This document shows positions 1 through 5,342 of a stretch of 5,353 bases of DNA, in pieces. A model generated the notes under the pieces. It worked only from the letters and a program-made list of their open reading frames with translations. It was not told the origin of the DNA and made no database searches. This DNA is from Clostridia bacterium (GTDB lineage: Bacteria > Bacillota > Clostridia > UMGS1810). The position numbers were made by a program, and so were the translations under genes. Numbering within the stretch: the first letter of the stretch is position 1; the number at the start of each line of letters is the position of its first letter. The DNA lies in the NCBI GenBank assembly GCA_017629325.1, contig JAGBXL010000150.1:1-5353 (forward strand). Direction: 5' to 3'.

Positions 1-59
1 GCAACGGTATGACTGTTAATTTCCCCGATAAGCTAACAGAATTTATAAAAAATAATTAA
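1..59 (+). CDS. Possible C-terminal end of an unidentified upstream gene (partial)
   Basis: One forward frame (codons from position 3) stays open from the window edge to TAA at 57-59 and would encode a tail ending in FPDKLTEFIKNN. The other two forward frames hit stops within the first 20 bases. The amphipathic, Lys/Asn-rich end looks like an ordinary bacterial C-terminus, and the sequence then changes to very AT-rich non-coding DNA. Only 18 complete residues are visible, so no family can be assigned and the frame could be open by chance. No intrinsic terminator is evident between it and the promoter at 124. Confidence 0.4.
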   Translation, partial: NGMTVNFPDKLTEFIKNN

Positions 60-123
60 ATTATTTTATAAGAATCATAATAAAATTCAAGGTTGTGACA
101 TATAATATTTACAACATTTACTA

Positions 124-152
124 TTGACAGTGTTAATAAAATATGCTATAAT
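124..152 (+). promoter_or_regulatory. Sigma-A-type promoter of the T-box/aspS-gatCAB operon
   Basis: A perfect -35 hexamer TTGACA (124-129) and a perfect -10 hexamer TATAAT (147-152) are separated by 17 bp, the consensus spacing, with a TATG just upstream of the -10 (142-145). Transcription would start near 158-160, immediately before the first paired strand of the T-box leader (165). Such a strong basal promoter fits an operon controlled mainly by termination in its leader rather than at initiation. Confidence 0.9.
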
Positions 153-245
153 TCCATACTGTAAAAGCTATGAGGGAGAGAGTATTGCACAATCCTTATT
201 AAGAGAGAGTCGCAGGTGCTGTGAATGCGGCAGTAAGCTGTGTAA

Positions 246-253
246 GAAAAACA
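246..253 (+). promoter_or_regulatory. T-box specifier loop, 3' strand (codon AAC at 250-252)
   Basis: The octamer GAAAAACA lies opposite AGTA 181-184 between two well-paired helices, as expected for the loop-E-like specifier bulge. Family register places the codon at 250-252, AAC, which is read by tRNA(Asn) with anticodon GUU. No Asp codon (GAC or GAT) occurs in this loop, so the operon should respond to tRNA(Asn) rather than tRNA(Asp), although its first gene is an aspartyl-tRNA synthetase. That is the expected arrangement when the synthetase serves tRNA-dependent Asn formation. Confidence 0.85.
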
Positions 254-347
254 CTCCGGAGCTTGCGGAAGAACGCTTTTAAAGTTATTAGAACCGCACG
301 TTCATCGCGTTAAGATGTAATTAAGAGGGTCATATATATGACCAATT

Positions 348-382
348 TGGGTGGTATCGCGGAAGCTTAGCCTTTCGTCCCA
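348..382 (+). promoter_or_regulatory. T-box antiterminator element
   Basis: TGGG 348-351 pairs with CCCA 379-382 and GCG 359-361 with CGT 376-378, leaving a seven-base bulge TGGTATC (352-358). In the family this bulge binds the NCCA end of uncharged tRNA through TGGN. Its 3' strand (376-382) is also part of the terminator stem, so the two structures exclude each other. The bulge departs from the usual TGGNACC by one base (T at 357 for C), and the variable base is T355, which would have to form a wobble pair with the G73 expected in bacterial tRNA(Asn). Confidence 0.85.
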
Positions 383-418
383 TGAATATGGGGCGAAAGG
401 CTTTTTGTTTTGTTTTTT
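369..418 (+). terminator. Intrinsic leader terminator of the T-box
   Basis: AGCCTTTCGTCCC (369-381) pairs with GGGGCGAAAGGCT (390-402) over 13 bp with one G-T pair. The pairing extends through AT 382-383 with AT 388-389 to leave a four-base loop. A T-rich tract interrupted by two Gs follows (402-418). This is the default OFF state when tRNA(Asn) is charged. It ends about 38 bases before the aspS start codon. Confidence 0.93.
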
Positions 419-456
419 AAAAATTCACATAAATACTAATTTGGAGGTTTAAAATT

Positions 457-2241
457 ATGCTCAGAACACATACTTGTAATGAACTTAATACCGATCATAT
501 CGGCCAGAAAGTAATCTTAACCGGATGGATAGACACCATCCGCGATCACGGCGGAGTTTTATTTGTTGATCTTCGCGACCACTACGGTGTAACACAGATT
601 GTTTTTTCCGATGATTCAATGCTTTCTGGAATGTCTAAAGAAACAGTTGTTCTTGTTGAAGGAACAGTTACCAAAAGAGATGACGAAACAGTCAATTCAA
701 AAATAAGCACAGGTCTTATTGAAGTTCGTGCCGAAAAAATAGAAGTTCTCGGTCCTTGCCAATTAGGTCTTCCTTTTGAAATTGATGCTTCAACTCTCAC
801 AAGAGAAGAAGTTCGTCTTAAATATCGTTATCTCGATTTAAGAAACCGCAAAATTCACGATAATATCGTTCTTCGTTCAAAAATATTAAGCTATCTCCGT
901 CGTCAGATGGAAGATATGGGCTTTATGGAAATTCAAACACCAATCCTCACAGCATCTTCACCCGAAGGTGCCCGCGATTATCTTGTTCCAAGCCGTAAGC
1001 ACAAAGGAATGTTCTATGCACTTCCTCAGGCACCCCAGCAGTTCAAACAGCTTTTAATGGCATCAGGCTTCGACCGTTATTTCCAGATTGCTCCCTGCTT
1101 CCGTGATGAAGATGCCCGTCAGGACCGTTCCCCCGGCGAATTTTATCAGCTCGATTTTGAAATGTCATTTGCAACACAGGAAGATGTTTTTGAAGTTGCA
1201 GAAACAGTTATTTATAACACTTTTAACGAATTTTCCGATAAGAAAATTTCAAAACCACCTTTTAAGAGAATAACCTTTGCAGATGCAATGCTTAAATACG
1301 GTTCAGATAAACCCGACCTTCGTAATCCTTTAATCATTCAGGACCTCACAGAATTCTTTGCTAAACACGAATTTTTAAACATAAACGGCAGAACAGTTCC
1401 ATTCAAAAACAAACTTGTTCGCGGTATAGTTGCCAACTATCTTGTTAAAAGAGATGGCGAAGGCGAGGGTGAAGGCGGTAAAAAAGCTTTCGAAAAAGCT
1501 ATCGACACATATTCAAGAAGCATCGGTATGAAATTCGGTATCGGCTATATCACTTTAGAAGATGGCGAATATAAAGGTCCAATTGCAAAATTCTTAACCG
1601 AAGAACAAAAAGCAGAACTCACAGAGCTTGTTGGAATTAAAGAGGGCGAATCTCTCTTCTTTATAAGCGACAGTGCTTCTGTAATCAATCAGCTCTCCGG
1701 TGAAATGAGAACATGGATTGCCAAAGAATTAGGTCTTATAAAAGACGATTCCTTTGAATTCTGCTTCATTGTAGATTTTCCAATGTATGAGAAAAACAGC
1801 GAAACAGGTAAAATAGATTTTACCCACAACCCATTCTCAATGCCACAGGGCGGTATGGATGCACTCCTTAATAAAGATCCTCTTGAAATCTTTGCATATC
1901 AGTACGATATCGTTTGTAACGGTGTTGAACTTTCGTCGGGTGCAGTTCGTAACCATAACCCCGAAATAATGAGAAAAGCATTTGAAATCGCAGGCTATGG
2001 CGAAGAAGACCTTAAAGCAAAATTTGGTGCTCTCTACACAGCTTTTGCCTATGGTGCACCACCACACGCAGGTATGGCACCCGGTGTAGATAGAATGATT
2101 ATGCTTATTGCCGGTGAAGAAACAATCCGCGATGTAATAGCATTCCCCTTAAATGGAAATGCACAGGATCTTATGATGGGTGCTCCCGGCGGCGTAACAG
2201 AGCAGCAGCTTCGTGAAGTTCACATCAAGGTAAGAGACTAA
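457..2241 (+). CDS. aspS: Aspartyl-tRNA synthetase, probably non-discriminating (Asp/Asn)
   Basis: Class IIb synthetase that charges tRNA with Asp in the cytosol. The 594 residues match the usual bacterial length (about 590). An OB-fold anticodon-binding domain comes first (about 1-105). The catalytic core follows: SSPEGARDYLVPSR (167-180), QAPQQFKQLL (191-200), motif 2 FRDEDARQDR (215-224, Arg216) and motif 3 with GVDR (543-546). A GAD-type insertion lies at about 300-425. The motif 2 segment with SPGEFYQLD, the APGVDR form of motif 3 and the ending EQQLREVHIKV resemble a subtype I associate with Alphaproteobacteria more than the B. subtilis type. His31 in RDHGG occupies the position where Pseudomonas non-discriminating AspRS has His and E. 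coli or B. subtilis have Leu. That, the Asn T-box and gatCAB downstream suggest it charges tRNA(Asn) too. GGAGG at 443-447 supports the ATG start. Confidence 0.97.
   Translation: MLRTHTCNELNTDHIGQKVILTGWIDTIRDHGGVLFVDLRDHYGVTQIVFSDDSMLSGMSKETVVLVEGTVTKRDDETVNSKISTGLIEVRAEKIEVLGPCQLGLPFEIDASTLTREEVRLKYRYLDLRNRKIHDNIVLRSKILSYLRRQMEDMGFMEIQTPILTASSPEGARDYLVPSRKHKGMFYALPQAPQQFKQLLMASGFDRYFQIAPCFRDEDARQDRSPGEFYQLDFEMSFATQEDVFEVAETVIYNTFNEFSDKKISKPPFKRITFADAMLKYGSDKPDLRNPLIIQDLTEFFAKHEFLNINGRTVPFKNKLVRGIVANYLVKRDGEGEGEGGKKAFEKAIDTYSRSIGMKFGIGYITLEDGEYKGPIAKFLTEEQKAELTELVGIKEGESLFFISDSASVINQLSGEMRTWIAKELGLIKDDSFEFCFIVDFPMYEKNSETGKIDFTHNPFSMPQGGMDALLNKDPLEIFAYQYDIVCNGVELSSGAVRNHNPEIMRKAFEIAGYGEEDLKAKFGALYTAFAYGAPPHAGMAPGVDRMIMLIAGEETIRDVIAFPLNGNAQDLMMGAPGGVTEQQLREVHIKVRD
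1456..1479 (+). repeat. Short in-frame Gly-Glu codon repeat in aspS
   Basis: Three imperfect copies of a GGNGAR hexamer and a fourth partial copy encode GEGEGEGG at residues 334-341 of AspRS. The segment lies between a KRDG turn and the KKAFEKAID helix, within the region that carries the GAD-type insertion, so it is probably a flexible surface loop. It is in frame and disrupts no recognised motif. Replication slippage is the likely origin. No function is inferred. Confidence 0.6.
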
Positions 2242-2280
2242 AAACCCTCAAGTAAATCCAAAATAAAGGAGACTAAAATT

Positions 2281-2562
2281 ATGGATAGAGAAACCTTAAG
2301 AAGACTCGAAATGTTAAATCAGTTAAGTCTCACAGAAATTCAGAAAGACGAAGTTATAGGCTTTTTTGATAAAAGAGAAGCAGATAGCAAATCCCTTGAT
2401 ACCATAAACACAGAAGAAACCGAAAGAATGGTTCATGTAATGCCAATTATGACAGTTGTTCGCGAAGATGTTGTAAATAAACAATACACAGCAGAGCAGC
2501 TTCAAAAGGGTGCTCCCGAAACCGACGAAGGTTATTGGTGTGTTCCAAAAGTAGTGGAATAA
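2281..2562 (+). CDS. gatC: Asp-tRNA(Asn)/Glu-tRNA(Gln) amidotransferase subunit C
   Basis: Small subunit that wraps around GatA and the GatA-GatB interface and stabilises the amidotransferase; it has no catalytic residues of its own. The 93-residue length is typical (about 95). The N-terminal helical part (1-35) is followed by the conserved belt HVMPIMTVVRED (52-63) and the family C-terminus, with AP at 78-79 and GYWCVPKVVE (84-93), which is close to the usual DGYFKVPKVVE. AAGGAG (2266-2271), nine bases before the ATG, sets the start. The gene begins 39 bp after aspS with no terminator between, so it is co-transcribed under the T-box. The C-terminal GatA/GatB-contacting motif is well kept even though the downstream GatA is strongly altered, which suggests that a three-subunit complex is still assembled. 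Confidence 0.95.
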   Translation: MDRETLRRLEMLNQLSLTEIQKDEVIGFFDKREADSKSLDTINTEETERMVHVMPIMTVVREDVVNKQYTAEQLQKGAPETDEGYWCVPKVVE

Positions 2563-2566
2563 TAGA

Positions 2567-2574
2567 GAGGGGAG
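2567..2574 (+). promoter_or_regulatory. Ribosome binding site that fixes the short gatA start
   Basis: A purine run ending in GGGGAG (2569-2574) ends nine bases before ATG 2584 and lies between the gatC stop (2560-2562) and the gatA start. The upstream sequence is fully occupied by gatC in another frame. The missing N-terminal part of GatA therefore cannot be restored by an earlier start codon, and the short form appears to be the true gene product. Confidence 0.8.
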
Positions 2575-2583
2575 TAAAGAAAC

Positions 2584-3777
2584 ATGAATTTATATTTATC
2601 AAAACCATCATCACAAAAGAAAAGTGTTATTGTTGATGATATGATATTAACTAAAGATATGCCAACATCGGCAGGCTCAAAAATGCTAGAGGGCTTTATG
2701 AGTCTTTTCGATGCAGAGGTTGTTAATAAATTAAATGATGCAGGAATTCCTGTTACCGCTAAAGCACACAGCGGCGAATTTGCAATTGACCTTGTTGGCG
2801 AAACATCATACTATGGAGCTATAACAGATAACGGTGTTTTAAAAAATGCATCTGCCGAAAGCATAAAATCGGGCGAAGCAATAGCCGCAGTTAATTTAGA
2901 TGTTAACGGCTCTGTAAGAAGAAGTGCCGCACAGGCAGGACTTGTAAGCATAAAACCAACCTATGGCACAGTTTCACGCTATGGCACAATTCCCGTTGTA
3001 TGCTCGGGTGAAACTGTAAGCGTTATGGCTGAAAATGTTACAGATTGCAAAAAAATCCTGGATAGTATAGTAGGTCATGATGATAAAGACGGAACAAGTC
3101 TTCCCGAAGAAAAATGTGCCTTAGTAAAATCAGCGGCTGCAAATGTTAAAAAGATAGCCATCTTAAAATCAATGAAAGATGGCATAAACGAAGATGTTTT
3201 AAAGAAAATAGAAAAATTCGTTTCTGTTCTTTCTGCAAACAATGTTGAAGTGTGTGAAATCGACGATGATATTATCTGTAAATCACGCCCCGCATGGAAT
3301 ATTCTTATGAGTGCAGAATTGTGCAATAATGTTTCGCGTTATGATGGTGTTAAATATGGCTACCGTGCACAGAATTTCACAAATCTTGACGAACTCTACA
3401 CTAATAGCCGCACAGAGGCCTTTGGTGAGCTTTTAAAAACCGCAATAATTTTTGGCTCTGAAACACTCTCAACCGATAACTATATGAAAGTGTATGATAA
3501 AGCTCTCCGCACACGCAGAGTTATTGTAGAAAGCTTCAATAAAATCTTTGAAGAATATGATGTAGTTTTAATGCCTGCCTCATCTTCACTTGAATATAAA
3601 GAAGAATGTGTGAAAGAAAATAAATATATTTCCTATGAAGAAAACTTCTACACAGCACCCGCATCAATAACAGGCCTTCCTGCTCTTGTATGCGGCGGAG
3701 TGCAGTTTGTAGGTAAAGCATTTTCCGAAAATACACTTTTTGAAATTGCAAAAATGTATGAAAAGGAGGATAAATAA
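2584..3777 (+). CDS. gatA: Divergent, N-terminally short GatA-like protein, probable pseudo-glutaminase
   Basis: GatA normally hydrolyses Gln and passes ammonia to GatB through an amidase-signature Lys / cis-Ser / Ser triad. Family identity is clear from TKDMPTSAGSKMLEGF (23-38), IKPTYGTVSRYG (123-134), GHDDKDGTS (164-172), SRYDGVKYGYR (251-261) and TGLPAL (363-368). The protein has only 397 residues against about 485. The first 60 or so residues of the family are absent. The catalytic-Lys position (usual IAIKDNI) reads VIVDDMI, giving Asp18. The GGSSGGS segment has become KNASAESIKS (87-96), seven residues shorter overall and without a clear cis-Ser. The nucleophile-position Ser110 is kept in NGSVRR, and Arg311 of the KAQxVR-like motif is kept. 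The acidic residue of the usual DIFTxP aligns with Asn354, and the loop after GLPA is about eight residues shorter. These alignments are from memory of the family. The frame is open and conserved, so it is more likely a pseudoenzyme or altered amidase than a pseudogene. Confidence 0.9.
   Translation: MNLYLSKPSSQKKSVIVDDMILTKDMPTSAGSKMLEGFMSLFDAEVVNKLNDAGIPVTAKAHSGEFAIDLVGETSYYGAITDNGVLKNASAESIKSGEAIAAVNLDVNGSVRRSAAQAGLVSIKPTYGTVSRYGTIPVVCSGETVSVMAENVTDCKKILDSIVGHDDKDGTSLPEEKCALVKSAAANVKKIAILKSMKDGINEDVLKKIEKFVSVLSANNVEVCEIDDDIICKSRPAWNILMSAELCNNVSRYDGVKYGYRAQNFTNLDELYTNSRTEAFGELLKTAIIFGSETLSTDNYMKVYDKALRTRRVIVESFNKIFEEYDVVLMPASSSLEYKEECVKENKYISYEENFYTAPASITGLPALVCGGVQFVGKAFSENTLFEIAKMYEKEDK
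3763..3769 (+). promoter_or_regulatory. gatB ribosome binding site inside the end of gatA
   Basis: AAGGAGG lies within the last codons of gatA, ten bases before the gatB ATG at 3780. Only two bases separate the gatA stop (3775-3777) from that ATG. This tight junction favours translational coupling and equal subunit synthesis, and argues that gatA is still translated to its natural end. Confidence 0.85.
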
Positions 3778-3779
3778 TT

Positions 3780-5219
3780 ATGAGATACGAAACAGTCATC
3801 GGTCTTGAAGTTCACGTTGAGCTTGCAACCAATTCCAAAATTTTCTGCTCATGCAGTGCAAAATCCTATGGTGCAGAGCCAAACGAACATGTTTGTCCTG
3901 CTTGCTCAGGTATGCCCGGTATGCTTCCTGTTGTTACTAAAAGAGTTGTTGATTTTGGTATGAAGGCAGGGTTAATGCTCAATTGTGATATCAACCGCAC
4001 AACAACTTTCGATAAAAAAAGCTACTACTATCCCGACCTTCCCGCAGCCTATCAGACAACACAGTGGTTTGCACCCGTTGCAGTAAATGGCTTGGTTGAA
4101 ATTGAAACCTCAAAGGGTAAAAAGAATATCCGCATTAAGCAAATTCACATGGAAGAAGATGCCGGAAAGCTTGTTCATGATATCCGTGAAGATACAACCC
4201 ATGTTGATTTTAATCGTACAAGTGTACCACTTATAGAAATTGTAAGTCAGCCCGACCTTTCAAGTGCCGAAGAAGTTGAAGCATATCTTGAAAGACTTAA
4301 AAACCTTCTTCGCTATGCAAAAGTTGCAGAATGTGAAATGGCTCATGGCACAATGCGTTGCGACGTTAACCTTTCAATAAGACCTGAAGGCACCACAGAA
4401 TATGGCGTAAGAACAGAAATGAAAAATATGAACTCCATTGAAGCCATCAAGCGTGCCATAGAATACGAAACAGCCCGTCATATTGATGCGGTTGAAAATG
4501 GAACAGAAGTTCTCGTTCAGGAAACAAGACGCTGGGACGATATAAAAGGTAAGAGCTATGCAATGAGAACAAAAGAAACAGCAGGAGACTACCGCTATTT
4601 CCCCGATCCTAACGTTATGCCTGTTGTAATTGATGATGAATGGTTTGAAACTATAAAATCATCACTTCCCGAGTTCCCCGAAGTTAAAAAAGCTCGTTAT
4701 ATAGAAGAATTTTCACTTAGCGAATACGATGCAGAGCAGCTCACCAAAAGTATTGCTCTTTGCGAATGCTTTGAAACTGCCAACGAGGTTTGCGGCAGTG
4801 CCAAAGATGCTGCTAACTGGATGATATCAGAGGTTATGAGCATATTAAACAGCCGCAAAATGACCTACGATATGCTTTCTATAAATGCAAAATCTCTTGG
4901 TGAACTTATAAAGCTCGTTTCAGAAGGTAAAGTTGGCAGAGCAAACGGCAAAAAAATTCTTGCTGCAATGTTTGACGATGCAGATTTAGTTCCCGAAAAA
5001 TATGCACAGGAAAATGGCTTTATAATTTCCAACGACACAGGCTTAATAGAAAAAGTTGCCAAAGAAGCAATAGCTGCAGACCCCAAAGCTGTAAGCGATT
5101 ATAAGAGTGGAAAAGAAAAAGCTATTATGTCTATATTTGGTAAATGTATGAAAGAATTAAAAGGTAATTGCGATCCTCAAACACTTCGTCAAATCCTTGT
5201 TGACCTTTTAAAAGATTAA
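3780..5219 (+). CDS. gatB: Asp-tRNA(Asn)/Glu-tRNA(Gln) amidotransferase subunit B
   Basis: GatB binds the misacylated tRNA, activates the Asp (or Glu) side chain with ATP and transfers ammonia to it. The 479 residues match the family length (about 475). The start VIGLEVH (6-12) supplies Glu10 and His12 of the metal/kinase site. C23-S-C25 with C39-P-A-C42 forms the zinc site. IHMEEDAGK (122-130) gives the paired acidic metal ligands. NRTSVPLIEIVSQPD and MRCD (192-195) follow, and MRTKE...DYRYFPDPN (262-278) is nearly consensus. The C-terminal helical/YqeY-like tRNA-binding tail is present, ending in DPQTLRQILVDLL. One departure is MAHGTMRCD (187-195), where the family usually has MEEGS or MEYGS before the RCD. 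GatB looks catalytically complete, in contrast to its GatA partner. Confidence 0.97.
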   Translation: MRYETVIGLEVHVELATNSKIFCSCSAKSYGAEPNEHVCPACSGMPGMLPVVTKRVVDFGMKAGLMLNCDINRTTTFDKKSYYYPDLPAAYQTTQWFAPVAVNGLVEIETSKGKKNIRIKQIHMEEDAGKLVHDIREDTTHVDFNRTSVPLIEIVSQPDLSSAEEVEAYLERLKNLLRYAKVAECEMAHGTMRCDVNLSIRPEGTTEYGVRTEMKNMNSIEAIKRAIEYETARHIDAVENGTEVLVQETRRWDDIKGKSYAMRTKETAGDYRYFPDPNVMPVVIDDEWFETIKSSLPEFPEVKKARYIEEFSLSEYDAEQLTKSIALCECFETANEVCGSAKDAANWMISEVMSILNSRKMTYDMLSINAKSLGELIKLVSEGKVGRANGKKILAAMFDDADLVPEKYAQENGFIISNDTGLIEKVAKEAIAADPKAVSDYKSGKEKAIMSIFGKCMKELKGNCDPQTLRQILVDLLKD

Positions 5220-5230
5220 ATTTAAAAATT

Positions 5231-5265
5231 ACCACCCGATTTTTTTGTCGGGTGGTATATTTTTA
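5231..5265 (+). terminator. Intrinsic terminator of the aspS-gatCAB operon
   Basis: ACCACCCGA (5231-5239) pairs perfectly with TCGGGTGGT (5248-5256) over 9 bp around an eight-base T-rich loop. It is followed by ATATTTTT (5257-5264). The hairpin starts 11 bases after the gatB stop codon and closes the operon after its fourth gene. Confidence 0.92.
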
Positions 5266-5298
5266 GTAAAATGTAATATAATAATTATGTAAGTTTTC

Positions 5299-5328
5299 TT
5301 GACAAAAGTATGAGATAGGTAGTATAAT
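5299..5328 (+). promoter_or_regulatory. Strong sigma-A-type promoter for a downstream gene
   Basis: A perfect TTGACA (5299-5304) and a perfect TATAAT (5323-5328) are separated by 18 bp. The predicted transcription start is near 5334-5337, so transcription leaves the window rightwards. A consensus promoter this close to the operon terminator marks a separate, highly expressed unit such as a stable RNA or another leader-controlled gene. Confidence 0.85.
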
Positions 5329-5342
5329 ATAAATATAGATAT

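Larger units (their letters stand above)
159..418 (+). promoter_or_regulatory. T-box riboswitch leader with an AAC (Asn) specifier
   Basis: This cis-acting leader senses the charging state of a tRNA and controls read-through into aspS. Stem I starts with AAGC 165-168 paired to GCTT 261-264. A kink-turn follows (TATGA 169-173 opposite GGA 258-260), then GGAG 175-178 paired to CTCC 254-257. The specifier loop has AGTA (181-184) on one side and GAAAAACA (246-253) on the other, closed by TTGCACA 185-191 with TGTGTAA 239-245. The distal arm carries AGAGA (204-208), the helix 209-214/226-231 and a GGTG loop (215-218). By the register of glyQS-type leaders (GAA, one base, triplet, A) the specifier is AAC, 250-252. 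GCGG 265-268 with CCGC 294-297 and GAACG 271-275 with CGTTC 299-303 interlock as a Stem II-type pseudoknot. Stem III is 328-333/338-343. The T-box proper is 349-362. Pairings were drawn by hand, not computed. Confidence 0.95.

Noticed and set aside
92..115. TATAAT at 101-106 flanked by GTTGT/ACAAC as an additional promoter or operator
   Set aside because: No -35-like hexamer lies at the right distance upstream, and the five-base inverted repeat with a 14-base loop is expected by chance in such AT-rich DNA.
60..456. Hidden small coding gene in the 397-base leader
   Set aside because: The stretch is accounted for by the promoter, the T-box folds, the terminator and the aspS ribosome binding site. 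No start codon with a Shine-Dalgarno and a meaningful frame was seen.
1088..1273. Alternative forward frame inside aspS
   Set aside because: It overlaps motif 2 of AspRS in another frame, has no ribosome binding site and no recognisable product.
1837..2067. Antisense open frame within aspS (and similar ones at 582-800, 2323-2505, 3075-3326, 3536-3799, 4865-5086)
   Set aside because: They lie opposite strongly conserved genes, encode low-complexity or Cys/Phe/Ser-rich sequences with no recognised motif, and are best explained as shadows of the sense codons.
2584..3777. gatA as a decayed pseudogene or frameshifted gene
   Set aside because: The frame is open for 397 codons, has its own ribosome binding site, is coupled to gatB by a two-base gap, and keeps many family motifs through to the C-terminus. 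Changes are concentrated at catalytic sites and loops, not scattered stops.
5250..5258. GGGTGGTAT, identical to the core of the T-box sequence at 349-357
   Set aside because: It is the 3' strand of the operon terminator hairpin, with no Stem I, GCGG continuation or following terminator. Chance similarity.
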